Counted from the first letter of the stretch, positions 21,722-32,388 are shown. The stretch is DNA of 64,000 bases from Dichetophora obliterata (GCA_963920525.1 OY986439.1:44112193-44176192), one strand, 5' to 3'. The notes: generated by a model from the letters alone, not told the origin. Numbers and translations: made by a program.

Positions 21722-23734
21722 ATGAAGCGAGCAAATGATGGAAATGGTACACACCATCCTGCAAGAGCAGAAGAGCAGTGCAAAAGGGTCGACATAGCCA
21801 GCACCTCATCGGTAAATCGCGACAGCTTAACCACAGCGGCACGCGAATCCAATGTCAGCAGAACGTCAACTCAAGACCACGAATCGGCCATACTCATCTA
21901 CCCCCCCGGCCAGGGCGGCATCACTATCTACCGCTCTGATTACGAGCGAATTGCGTGCGGAAGGCTATTTAACGATAGCCTCATCGAATTCTATTTGAAA
22001 TGGTTGTACCTTCAGCAACCGAGTCCCACACAAGCGAGCGTACACATCTTTAGCTCACACTTTTTCACGCAGCTCAGCCAGGTGGCCAGTGACGGTTACG
22101 AACCGAGTCAGATCGACCGACTGCGTCGCTGGACAAAACGCATTCGACTCTTGGAAAAAGCATACATTGTAGTGCCCATCAACGAAGGATGTCATTGGTA
22201 CTTGGCGATTATATGCCTGAAACGCCAGTTGTGCCCAGTACCGCGACGTGGTAGGATATGGATCCTCGACTCGTTTGCCAACGCACCCAGAAGCCATGTA
22301 GCGCCAATATTGCGCACATACCTCCAAAGCGAGTGGAAGGCAGCGCACCCAAATGCTACCCTTGCAGCTTGGAACGAGGCTACAGTGCCAAGCTACGATG
22401 TTGTGGTCCCACAGCAATTAAATTCAACAGACTGTGGGCCATTCGTACTTCACTTCGCAGACTTATTTTTGCGCGAGCCTGGAGCAGACCTACGAACAGT
22501 CGGCGGCAGAGAGTGGTTCTCACCCATCGAGGCAGCCAACAAGCGACGCGAGCTCGCAGAATTAATAACTGGCTTGGTAGAAAAATCAGTCAGGACCAGC
22601 CTGCCACCACTATACCTGACTGAATTCATCAGCACAGTGAAAACCAACAGCGCAGCCATAAAAACACCTCCAGCACCAGCCAAGGCTCCGAAAAGACAAC
22701 AGCGACCAATCCAGCGTACACCACGACGATTCCGACGTGATAGCTCATCTGACGACAGCACCAGCTCCAGTAGTAGCAGCTCGTCAACGTCAACCACTAC
22801 TAGCCCTAGCACCAGCAGCACCACGCCCAACGCAAACAAAACAGCATCGATACAGAGTCCCAGCAAAGCGTCGACAAAACGGAGCAGCAGTTCTTCACCC
22901 ATCGTCTTTACATGGCCAGACCCACCACAGCATGCCAGCACATCCCAGTTACGTGAAAGCGTGATTTGTGCCCCACAACAGCGTTGTTTACAACAGCAGC
23001 AACGATTTGAGAGCGATTTCGCACAGCTCAGCTGTGAACCTATGCCAGGTCCCACGAACAGCACCACGACGCGCGCCAGCGTCATCCACAAATTCGGCTA
23101 CGTCAGTCTGCAAGAGCAGCCAGCAGAAGCAAGTAAGCCCGAAACCGAGGCCCACGTCAGCAGCTTGCCAGAGCAGCAAGCGCCCATTCACAGCGCGCGG
23201 CAATATGCCAGCGCCAGCTACTCGAGCGGCCAACCGCAAGTCCCACAGAAGGCCACAGAATCTGTCAAGAGCCATCCATTGGGACAACAGGCCGAAACCT
23301 TGTTTAAAAGACAAGTAAACTTCAAACGCGCATGCAAACGCGCGCTCAACCGCATCAGCTTGAATATAGCAGCACGCGGATCCCGACGACAGCCAAGCGC
23401 TCCCGGCACCTCACAACACGCACACGTCCGAGTCCAAGATCCCCTCTTCCTAAGGGAGATGACAGAGAAAGTATCTCCAGCAGAGGCCATCGGTGAGGAC
23501 AGCGACATGAGCCTGGGCGAGCTTCGTCAAACAACCACAGGATGGTCAACCCAACCTCTTCCAGCTACCGATCCTCTGAAACCCTACTTCAGTAAATTAT
23601 TAGCAGAACAACATCAGCACTGGGTACAAGAAGGCAAAAGGATCCGGTTCCTCGTCACCATCGGTAACCGCCAATTCCAGGTGAACATCCGCAAAGACGG
23701 CACCGAGACCCTCCGCCACCGCCCACTGAAGTAA
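21722..23734 (+). CDS. Ulp1/SENP-like (C48) cysteine protease carried by the LTR element
   Basis: The intact 670-codon ORF starts at ATG 21722 with A at -3. Residues about 65-250 match the Ulp1 SUMO-protease fold: CGRLFNDSLIEFYLKWLY (79-96, substrate-side helix), HIFSSHFF (108-115), YIVVPINEGCHWYLAII (148-164) with catalytic H158 and the following Trp, WILDSF with D183, and QQLNSTDCGPFVLHF with oxyanion Gln232 and nucleophile C238. Known relatives cleave SUMO precursors or remove SUMO from proteins; some viral relatives process structural proteins. The rest has a Ser/Thr-rich low-complexity stretch (about 345-385), a basic segment (about 535-575) and a small C-terminal domain (about 625-670). 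It lies in the env position and its stop overlaps the polypurine tract. No signal peptide or membrane segment was seen. Its substrate is unknown. Confidence 0.88.
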   Translation: MKRANDGNGTHHPARAEEQCKRVDIASTSSVNRDSLTTAARESNVSRTSTQDHESAILIYPPGQGGITIYRSDYERIACGRLFNDSLIEFYLKWLYLQQPSPTQASVHIFSSHFFTQLSQVASDGYEPSQIDRLRRWTKRIRLLEKAYIVVPINEGCHWYLAIICLKRQLCPVPRRGRIWILDSFANAPRSHVAPILRTYLQSEWKAAHPNATLAAWNEATVPSYDVVVPQQLNSTDCGPFVLHFADLFLREPGADLRTVGGREWFSPIEAANKRRELAELITGLVEKSVRTSLPPLYLTEFISTVKTNSAAIKTPPAPAKAPKRQQRPIQRTPRRFRRDSSSDDSTSSSSSSSSTSTTTSPSTSSTTPNANKTASIQSPSKASTKRSSSSSPIVFTWPDPPQHASTSQLRESVICAPQQRCLQQQQRFESDFAQLSCEPMPGPTNSTTTRASVIHKFGYVSLQEQPAEASKPETEAHVSSLPEQQAPIHSARQYASASYSSGQPQVPQKATESVKSHPLGQQAETLFKRQVNFKRACKRALNRISLNIAARGSRRQPSAPGTSQHAHVRVQDPLFLREMTEKVSPAEAIGEDSDMSLGELRQTTTGWSTQPLPATDPLKPYFSKLLAEQHQHWVQEGKRIRFLVTIGNRQFQVNIRKDGTETLRHRPLK

Positions 23735-23742
23735 GGGGGAGA
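23733..23742 (+). promoter_or_regulatory. polypurine tract
   Basis: AAGGGGGAGA directly abuts the 3' LTR and would prime plus-strand DNA synthesis. It overlaps the last bases of the protease stop codon. Confidence 0.88.
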
Positions 23743-26303
23743 TGTAAGGACCAAAACTTTTGTAAAGTTTTGCCCTACATGTTTTAATAGTAATAACTTT
23801 CATTTCAGATATCGTTTCCTGCTGGGTCATACACGGTCGACTACACGCACAGTCCAACCAGAATTACCCAGTGCGGAGGTTAGCCATGCGAGGGCCACTT
23901 CAAGGGTGGTCAAGGCTAAATATGACAGGAGATGAGGAGTGGTTGGCCCAATCTAGGGGTTTAGATTAGGTTAAAGTAGGTTAAGGAAAAGTGAATTATA
24001 GGCTAAGTTATTTCTAATATTCTTTATGTACTTTTATTTAATATGCTTTTATTTTTATTTTATATATATACTTACCTTTATATAAATAGTATTTATTTAT
24101 ATAATATATATAATAAAAGCAGGAATGAATTTAAACCAGACCTACCATGACGTTCTTCATCTTAACTTAGTCAGACAGGAACCACTTAGTCATGCCAATA
24201 AGGTGTGCCCCCATTTTCTCACAGGGATGCTGGAAAGCATAAAACACATTTAGTTAAATTCCATATAATTGTTGCTTCGGCAAAACTAATGCGTAATTAA
24301 AAACAACAGCTATACGATCAGGCGATAATTTGTTGTATTTGCTTTTTTCATTGCATGTAACAACGGCACCATCGTACGATGTATATGAGAGACGAACACC
24401 TGCATGAGATGAACATAACAAGCGAGGGTATATCAAACTAGAATCGAGATGAAGAAGTCAGTCTTGTTTGAAACGCGAAACCGAGAAGTCCACCAGTGAA
24501 ACACCAGTCTTATTTAAACCGCGAAGTAGGACAGTAAGTCCATCGAGTGAGCAGCAGTTTACAAACAGCAAAACTTCCTTTACGACAGCTACGCTAAGAC
24601 AGCGCAGCAGCGACATCGACCGTCAGGACGACAGCGCCAGAGCAGCGCAGTCAACGCAGGCAGCGGACGTGAGTCAACGGTAGCAGCGCCATACAGCTCT
24701 GCCAGATCTACCGCATCCTGCCAACAGCGACACAGCCGCACAGTTGAAAGAGACTTCGGCGTGAGCAGCAGGATAACTGCGCTAACAGCGCAGTATTGAT
24801 CATCGACACCGACGACAACAGCGACAGAACCGCACGGCCTAGCGGGCAGCGGACGTGCGTCAATGGTAGCAGCGCCACATAGCGCTGCCAGATCTACCGC
24901 ATCCTGTCAGTAGCAACAGAGCCGCACAGTTGAAAGAGACTTCGGTTTGAGCAACAGGATAACTGCGTCAACAGCGCAGTATTGATCATCGACATCATCG
25001 ACAGCACCAAAACCGTATAGCCAAATCGGCAGCAGCAGTGCACCAACGACGTCGTAATTAATCAACGACGATTAACAAAGTCGACGTCAACAGCACCAAT
25101 TTCGCAGCAGCCACAAGCGTCAGCACCAGGAAGACGTCAACAGCGACAGAGACAGAGCAACGCCGGCCATACCAGGATAAATCCTGAAGTCAGCAGCAGC
25201 AGGACCATATTAAGTATCATTTATTCATTCCTTTTTATTATATTGATTCTTGTAGATTTATTTAATAATAATTTCGTAGATAATTAAATACATTTTTAAA
25301 TAATTTGATATCAGCTTAACGTAGTAAAAATATGAAATATTCTTGCTAACAAATATTTGAATAATTTAATATTAAAAGTGAGTGAAATTAAATAAATCAT
25401 AATAGCCAAATTAATTCCCCCTCAAACCTTATTCCCACCTCCTACGAGATTAGTGAGAACGCGAACTCTCGGATCCACTGTCCAAGGTCAAGCCCGTACC
25501 CAACGTAAGCTTGGTCTTTAAACCTAACCTAAGCATCCTTTTCCTCGGCGAATCACAAGCTTTGCGTGAACTGCGACTTGTGACCCGATTGCATTTTCCT
25601 TGCCTCAAGGTTAGCGAGAACTGCGACCCTTTTGTGCTTCTAACCATCCAGTCCGTTCTTAATCCTCCAAAAACCTATTTTCCTCCAACGAGATTAGCGT
25701 GAACGCGAACTCTCGGATCCGCTGTCCAAGGACGAGCCCGTACCCAACGTAAGCTTGGTCTTTAAACCCAACCTAAATATCCTTTTCCTCGGTGAACTAC
25801 AAGCTTAGCGTGAACTGCGACTTGTAGCCCGATTGCATTTTTCCTTGCCTTAAGGTTAGCGAGAACTGCGACCCTTTTGTGCTTCAAATCCATCCTTTCC
25901 TTTGGCATTGTAACGCATTCTCCCCGGCTGATTAGACAGTTGGAATTTAAGGACAATATTTAAACTACAGAAACTCACAATTAATATTTAAATTACAAAA
26001 TATTATTTAAATTACAAAGCATTATTTAAATTACAAAGCATTATTTAAATTACAAAACATTATTTAAATTACGAAACATCTATTAAACTACGAAACATTA
26101 TCTAAATTGCGAAACATTATCACAGATCAATTTGATTAGGGTAGCTCTAGGTAGATTTAAGTTAGATTTAAGCTACGAATTGTGAATAAATATTGTCATT
26201 ATTTGAAAACCCTTGAGTTTGATTTAGTGTTTGCAATTACTAAATTCTTGCAACGATCCTGGTTCCGGCGAGCTTACCTCAGCCGTGAGAACGCATCGTT
26301 ACA
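23743..26303 (+). repeat. 3' LTR (2,561 bp)
   Basis: It has the same length and ends as the 5' LTR (TGTAAGG...GTTACA). I found no difference on inspection, and every small ORF inside it is identical at an offset of 11,790 bp. The internal repeats A and B and the AT-rich array are present at the corresponding positions. Confidence 0.94.
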
Positions 26304-26307
26304 AAAT
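26304..26307. repeat. target-site duplication AAAT, right
   Basis: AAAT follows the 3' LTR and matches 11949-11952. Confidence 0.9.
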
Positions 26308-27951
26308 CAGCAACTTATATGCAGAGTATTTTAAAGAAGTTTTCTGTGTTTTCACAAGTAATACTTATAGTTTCCCTCCCTTTTCAGGAATTTGCCCTAT
26401 AATTAATCATATCCAACTAACGTGTGATGAGATATCTAATGCGATTAAAGAAATTGATACAAATAAAGGACTCGGCCCAGACTTGTTACTCCCGCACTTA
26501 CTAGTCCGATGTTTAGACACACTTATGTCTTGTCTTTATATATAATATTTAACAAATCTCTACTCCAAGGATATTTTCCATCGTATTGGAAGATATCTCA
26601 CCTAACACCAATATATAAAAATGGCGATAAAAGGTCTGTTGAAAACTATAGAGGAATCGCCATATTATCGGCTATTCCAAAATTGTTCGAAAAAATTATA
26701 TGCGCAAAACTAACATCTATTATAAATCCTTTACTCAACGAACAGCAACATGGTTTCCGTAAAGCTAGATCAACCAAAACAAATCTAATGACTTTGATCT
26801 CTGATGTTTTAAGTAAAATGGAAAAAGGACATCAAGTGGAGGCAATATACACCGACTTTAGCAAAGCTTTTGATCGTGTCGATCATGATATCTTGGCTTC
26901 CAAATTGGAAAAGATTGGTATCTCAGGATCTTTGCTCAGTTGGCTGAAGTCCTATCTCCACGACAGGTCTCAGTTCGTAAAATTTCAAGGTACCTTATCC
27001 AAACAGATTTTAGTTACATCCGGCGTACCACAAGGTGGTCACCTTGGTCCACTTCTCTTTAATATTTTTATCTCAGACCTATCTGATATTCTTTGCGATA
27101 TCCCACATCTAATGTATGCAGACGACCTAAAAATGTACCATGTTATTAAATCGGAAACAGATGTAATTTACTTACAGTCGAAACTGTCATCTCTTGAGCA
27201 CTGGTGCAATCAAAATAAACTACATCTTAATGTTAAGAAATGCTGCGTAATAACCTTCTCCCGTAAAAATTTGGTAACAAATAACAGTTACTTCCTCAAT
27301 AGCATTGAACTTAAAAGAGTCAACCATATTGTTGATCTTGGTGTAGACTTGGACAACAATTTGCGTTTCAACTTACATTATGATAAAATTGTATCTAGGG
27401 CCAGCAAACTACTCGGTTTTATAAAACGGCGTGCAAAAGAGTTCAAAAATGTTTGGGTCACGAAAGCTTTATACTGCGCGTTAGTGCGCCCTATTCTTGA
27501 ATATGGATGCATTATTTGGAATCCTGCTTTCGAATTACACAGTGAAAGACTTGAATCTATTCAAAAGCAATTTCTGCTTTTTGCGCTTAGGGACACGTAT
27601 AACCCCCGTGAGTACAATATATTGCCACCTTATGATTTTAGGCTTAGCCGTCTGAATTTAATGCCCCTTTCAACAAGAAGGACTTTACTTAGTTCATGTT
27701 TTACCTTCGATGTCATTAACGGTGTTGTTGATAGCGAGTATATATCAAACAAGATACAATTTAATGACCCGATCAGACGTACTCGGCATACACGACTATT
27801 AAATGAATATCAACATCACACTGTCTACGCAAGAAATGAGCCGATAAATAGGTGCTGTAGAGAATTCAATAATATCAGCGAGTACTATTCACCCCCTATG
27901 TCTAAATTAACTTTTAAGAAAAATCTTTCCAAGTCCCTATTTCCGTCATAA
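26308..27951 (+). pseudogene. LINE ORF2, 3' part: reverse transcriptase
   Basis: It continues the endonuclease ORF after the LTR insertion, in the same frame, with NLYAEYFKEVF as the first conserved block. Near 26536-26545 a run of TATATATA shifts the frame; the change is consistent with a 2-bp TA expansion and splits the ORF at 26545. The main downstream frame (480 codons from 26509) has the reverse transcriptase motifs HLTPIYKNGD, NYRGIAIL, GFRKARST, the catalytic YTDFSKAFDRVDH (D116), SGVPQGGHLGPLLF and MYADDLKMY (ADD 204-206), followed by a thumb and C-terminal region. No RNase H is present. Apart from the insertion and the TA slip this half looks well preserved, so the LINE copy was fairly young when it was hit. 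Confidence 0.88.
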
Positions 27952-28405
27952 TACCTTCCTTTAAGCAACTAGGTTTGAAATCATAATCTATAATTAAGCA
28001 TGCCCTCTCCAAATCTTTTTTCCCTACTAAAAGCCCAATAATCCTGCGCTCTTCATTTATTGGCCTTTTAGACATTAAGAATCAAATGCTAAGATAATAA
28101 ATAGCCAGTCCAATTCCCTATTCCCTTCTCAGATCTCTCCTAATCTTATCAAATAAAATTCTTAGCTATATTACTGTGTATAAAATATGTTAGCATGTAA
28201 GTTCCTTTTCTTTTTCTTTTCTTCTCTCCTTTTCTTTTTGAAGTGTTATTGAATTCATGTCGATCAGGTGGGCGGATTACGCCCACATTGATTTGCATAT
28301 CTTCGAACACTAAAACAAGGAAATGGGAGAACGAAAAAAAAACAAACCTGTTAAAATAAGTAAATTGCATTGCTTGGCCAATAAATAAATAAATAAATAA
28401 ATAAA
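27952..28405 (+). other. LINE 3' UTR and AATA-repeat tail
   Basis: About 430 bp of non-coding sequence follows the ORF2 stop. It ends in a run of AATA units at 28380-28405, typical of LINEs that end in short tandem repeats rather than poly-A. Confidence 0.75.
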
Positions 28406-29348
28406 TTCTTGCTTATTTTGCAGCATTACTTAAGTTCTTTTCAGGAACGTGGTTTTGAGACCCAGCTAAATGAAACTAAAGTAAACTAATGTTTGGATTG
28501 AAATATAGTACTTATTGGATGAAAAATTCCTTTAAACCAAAGTTTGGATTAAAACTCAGTGCAAAATTTTTTAACCGTGTATGAAAAATAACATATCGAA
28601 CAATTGAGGTAGGTGATCCTTGGTTACCTCCTCTAATAATAATTTAGGAATTTAATTTTTCAAAGTATAGTTTTATTTCATTATGAAATAAGTGCTTTAA
28701 ATTTGAGTCCGAAAGGGCCATATTGACTGGGGCCATTTTCACAGATCCTTGTGAGCGTAGTGCGTTGTCGAAGTCAATACACAGGGTGTCCAGTTTAAGA
28801 GTACGAATATTTACAGAGGTGAAAGAGGAGGTCGAGTTTAGAAAAAATGGTATGGCAGGGAGGATCTATTGTCACACTCTTAGGAGTAACGATATTTTGT
28901 GACTTTCATTCATACTATTGTTTTTAGCAGGAAAAGTAACTTATGGCAAGCTTATTTTAAAAATGCATTTTAAAGGCAATGATTTGACCTTTCTTACGGG
29001 GCATCAACGAACCCACCCGACGTATCCATTACTGAGCTGTGATCGTGTGAAGATTAAGTAAATCAGTTGAAACTACAAAAGTTAAATTTTTCAACACCCA
29101 AAAAAAATAAGGATTTTAAAAAATTAATCTAAAATTTCATTTGTAATTTAAGTTCAAGTTTAGAATTTATAGGCCTTCAAATATAGAAAAATTAATATTG
29201 TATATATTCAACGAGGTATCAAACATAAAGTTCCATGCATAACTTTTCAAGATATGATTTGTTTTTATAATTAGAATTTGTCTGAAAAACTAGTGGTTTG
29301 CCTTTTACGAAAGCAATACATTAAAAAGAGAATTATTAAAAAGATAAC
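28406..29348. other. unassigned sequence right of the LINE
   Basis: It starts with a repeat related to 9640-9720 (GAGACCCAGCTAAAT at about 28459) and TGGATT-rich sequence. The remainder is AT-rich with no recognised gene. Confidence 0.45.
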
Positions 29349-29361
29349 TACATCCAGAAGT

Positions 29362-29697
29362 GGCGGCCGTAGCCTAGTGGGTAGAGTGCGTGGCCCCTAA
29401 GCTAAAGAACCGCGGCAGCCCGGGTTCGATTCCAGCTCAGACAGAAAGTTTTTTCAATTGAATTAATTTTTCTGTTCGGTCGTCACCTCTCTGCAGACAA
29501 TGGCAAACCTCGGAGAGTAAAAATTGCCATGTAAGGCTTCTTGAGAACATAAGCCGTTCGGAGTCGGCATAAAACACGTAGGTCCAGTTCTCGGTCATTT
29601 GTGATCAAACATTTAATAACACGCACAACACAATTGATCAATAGAAGCTAGGTCAAAGTCCTTCCAAGGGCTGAAATGGCCAGTTTATTTATTTATT
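29362..29697 (+). mobile_element. tRNA-derived SINE, complete (336 bp)
   Basis: The head has a pol III A box (TAGCCTAGTGGGTAGAG) and B box (GGGTTCGATTCC) at tRNA spacing. The body contains CGTTCGGAGTCGGCATAAAA, a type of motif I associate with fly SINEs, and the tail is TTTATTTATTTATT. It is bounded by a 13-bp direct duplication TACATCCAGAAGT at 29349-29361 and 29698-29710, so both ends are exact. It encodes no protein and would depend on a LINE for movement. Confidence 0.9.
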
Positions 29698-29710
29698 TAC
29701 ATCCAGAAGT

Positions 29711-30196
29711 ACTGTTGAAAGCGAAGCCTGTGTTGGACTTACTGAGGTTTGTAATCCCTAAACAGCTGCCGAAGGCCTTCTATTAAAAAGAGACCACTAA
29801 ATACATTTATTTTTTTTTATTTGGAAAAACCTCGCGATTTTAAGTAAAAAAAAGGTTGTATATTAAATGCATGTATTTTTATGTTTGATATCTTGTTGAA
29901 TAGATACTTGTATTACCTCTCTTTTGGTACCCATAAAGTTAAGTTTTGTTGGAAAACCTAAAAAATCAGCTAGATTTTTAGTTCATTTTTTCCAACGTTG
30001 GATGTCTATAACTTCTAAGCCAATTGCGAGCGATTTGAAATTTTTTAAATAATTAGATTTGTTGCTATTCTTTAAATGTTCCTAAAATTTTAATGCATAA
30101 GAACAAACTTTAACAGCTTGGGCCTTCTTTTACGATACAACCGAATACGGCCCTGTGTGATTGTTTCTGTATTTGTTTGAACCAACACCAATATTA
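29711..30196. other. unassigned AT-rich sequence
   Basis: No gene or bounded element seen. Confidence 0.4.
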
Positions 30197-31262
30197 CTGT
30201 GCGCTTAGACCGCCTGAACGAACGAAAGAAACCTCGTTCGTTCGCTCGGTTTAAACACTTTCCCCGAACGAACAGTGTTAGCTATAAATTTATCGCGAAC
30301 GATGTTTGCCCGGTGTAAACAGTAAATTAGGGCGAATTAGATCGAACAAGCTTCGATCTTTTTGGACGAATCCGGTGTTGCGCTGTGTTTAAAAACAGAA
30401 AAGTAGCAAAGAGGAGTAGCTTAAGAGAATAATTTATGAAAAGTATTAAAAAAATGTAGTAATTTATGTTTTATGTTTTTTATAGTGTTCTGTTAACTTT
30501 CGCTGCAATATGATTGTGTTGTGTAAAGGGCTAATTAAAGTTTTTTAAGCGAAAAACCCTATATTTATAGTTTATTTTTAAAGCGACTGTTTATTTGAGG
30601 TAATTTTAATAATAACTATATAACTTTTTATGCAAATTTTTAAGTTTATGGATAGCAAATATTATTTGATATAGCAGGAATCCACAAAAGAGCTTGTTCA
30701 AATAAAATAAAAAAATATTTTAGGTTCTGCTGAAACTTTTTGAGTTTTTATTCGAAGATTTTAGAAAAATGCGGATATTAACTAAAATGATAGTTGAAAA
30801 ATCGATTTGTGACTAAAAGCGATTCCTTAAAGTTATAACATAAAAAGTATTTCTCTAAAAGAAAAATCGAACGACTATAAGTACCAATTGTATTTGCTTA
30901 ACAAGTGCATACAATTTGGTAGCAATTTTTATTTAATTGACTTAAAATTTACGAAATTTATTGACAAACGAAAATTAATTTTTGTTCGTTGAAAAACTTA
31001 AATGGGGCCTTAAGTTAAACACACGTCTTTTTTTATAATAGCTAGTACGAGTAATATACTTTTATGGAGTGGCAAACCATTTGTTGTTGAGAAACGGAGT
31101 ATAAGTTTTAGTACTAATATAAAAATAAGGAGTAATCAACCCTGCATTTATTGATGTTCGGCCAAATGCACAAATTGCTGTTTACACCGCCTGAACGTAC
31201 AAGATGGCGGCCAATGTTTGTTCGCGATTGATGTTCGTGCGGTCTAAACAGTACTCCGAACG
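30197..31262. repeat. pair of small palindromic repeats (TTTAGACCGC/GCGGTCTAAA family)
   Basis: A unit at 30197-30326 begins TTAGACCGCCTGAACGAACG and ends CCGGTGTAAACAGTAA. A second at 31181-31257 begins TGTTTACACCGCCTGAACG and ends GTGCGGTCTAAACAGT. Each unit has inverted ends of about 15-20 bp and the two units are direct copies of each other. The sequence between is AT-rich and uncoded. They may be two MITEs or the ends of one element; no target duplication was established. Confidence 0.4.
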
Positions 31263-31349
31263 AAGAATTTATTGCTAAACCCACAGTTAAATACCACACT
31301 TTTCTGCTATTATACCACTTTCTTATATTTTACTTCTTTGCCCGGGATC

Positions 31350-31720
31350 AATTCCCGCCAGCATCACAAAGATTTCTGATGAAGCCTATAGCAGTGCCGA
31401 AATTACAATGAAATCAGCTAGTGATGTTTTTCTTTTCATATTGAAAAATTGTTTCCTTGGAAAAATTTCGTTAGAGCAATTAATTGTTCTAACCTGACCT
31501 AAAGCTCAATAAACGATTTTAAACTATCAAACAACTAGAATTTGTATTTAAAATCATGATTTGTATTTAAAATCATAATTTAATCAAGAATGATTTAAAC
31601 TATTAAACATTTAGAATTTGTATTTAAGTCGTAGAAAATCAACATAAATTATTAATTATGAAATTATGTGTTAAAATAGGAAAAAAAAATAATAAATAAT
31701 AATAATATGTTCTTAAACTC
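31350..31720 (-). repeat. dispersed repeat, inverted copy of 4390-4900
   Basis: This is the reverse complement of the block inside the 4144-5456 element: CAAAGATTTCTGATGAAGCC at about 31366 and AAACTATCAAACAACTAGAA near 31523. The two copies differ by several substitutions and small gaps, so they are old. Confidence 0.6.
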
Positions 31721-31951
31721 CGCTTAGCCTATTACTCCGTTCTATAACTCAGCTTTAACTCCGAAAGTACTTTTAAAATGTCCATTGGTGACAATATACA
31801 TACCAAAGACACATCTATAAAAATTATTTTAGGTGACTTACTGTAGTGAAACTGTACTGTGGTTTACCCCTTAGCACAGTGATTCACAGCCACAATGGAA
31901 AAAAAAACTCTGCTATTTGTTTGTTAAAGTTTTGTTTTATCTACAGACTTA

Positions 31952-32385
31952 AGGCCCAACCAAAATAGACGTTTTGCTCTGTAACGAGTAAAAACGTAAG
32001 TGTTCGGTTAAACACATATTAATGCTGTTACCCAAAATGAGCAAACGTAACTGAACGAAACAGTTAGCAAGACGTATTATTCCGTAAGAACCGAACTGCT
32101 CGCGTAGCAACTCGTCAACAACAGCTGTGCAAAGTGTGTTTTTATTTTATTTTCATCAATTTGTTTCAACTTTGCCATTATTTCACTCATTTTTCACAAA
32201 TCTTTATTAAAAATTACAAAATGCACAATATAAACAAATAAATAATAATCGATTGCCTACTGATCAACTGTTTCAGACGAGTTGAGCAAATCGTTTCATT
32301 TTGGGTTAAATCCGTAAACATCGGTAACGAGTGCAGACGTTAGTCAAAATGCTATCGTCTCGTTTCGTCTAGTTTGGTTGGGCCT
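31952..32385. mobile_element. PIF/Harbinger-like MITE with TTA target duplication
   Basis: The 434-bp element has ends AGGCCCAACCAAAATAGACG on the left and, on the opposite strand, AGGCCCAACCAAACTAGACG on the right, with one mismatch in 20. TTA flanks it at 31949-31951 and 32386-32388, the 3-bp duplication characteristic of PIF/Harbinger. Subterminal inverted similarity extends further (GTAACGAGT motifs). No transposase is encoded. Confidence 0.78.
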
Positions 32386-32388
32386 TTA

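Larger units (their letters stand above)
11953..26303 (+). mobile_element. Ty3/gypsy LTR retrotransposon with Ulp1-like protease ORF (Osvaldo/Ulysses-like)
   Basis: This is a complete 14,351-bp element: 5' LTR 11953-14513, tRNA-Lys primer site 14515-14532, gag 15572-16744, pol from the -1 frameshift at 16672-16678 to 20328, a Ulp1-like protease ORF 21722-23734, polypurine tract 23733-23742 and 3' LTR 23743-26303. Pol order is protease, reverse transcriptase, RNase H, integrase, which is the Ty3/gypsy order. Very long LTRs and a tRNA-Lys primer fit the Osvaldo/Ulysses group of flies, from memory of those families. The LTRs have the same length and I found no differences between them, so the insertion is recent. 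No env-like protein with signal peptide and membrane segment was found. Confidence 0.95.
10118..28405 (+). mobile_element. LINE (APE-type non-LTR retrotransposon), split by an LTR retrotransposon
   Basis: The element consists of an ORF1 remnant (10378-10707), the 5' part of ORF2 with the endonuclease (10619-11952), the inserted 14.35-kb LTR element, the 3' part of ORF2 with the reverse transcriptase (26308-27951), a 3' UTR (27952-28379) and an AATA-repeat tail (28380-28405). If the insertion and one AAAT duplication are ignored, ORF2 reads straight across the junction in the same frame. Catalytic motifs and the absence of an RNase H domain suggest the CR1/Jockey side of the LINEs; the exact clade is uncertain. 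The 5' end is approximate and no target duplication for the LINE was identified. Confidence 0.85.

Noticed and set aside
22450..23091. 213-codon minus-strand ORF
   Set aside because: Antisense of the Ser/Thr-rich part of the Ulp1-like ORF.
21722..23734. Possibility that the Ulp1-like ORF is a host gene flanked by separate insertions
   Set aside because: It lies between pol and the polypurine tract of one element with matching LTRs and target duplications, and its stop overlaps the tract.
20329..23734. Env-like glycoprotein
   Set aside because: No signal peptide, transmembrane segment or furin-like site was seen in the third ORF; it is a protease-fold protein.
30197..31262. PIF/Harbinger element with TTA/TAA flanks
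   Set aside because: The left flank is TTA and the right flank TAA on the same strand, so they are not a duplication.
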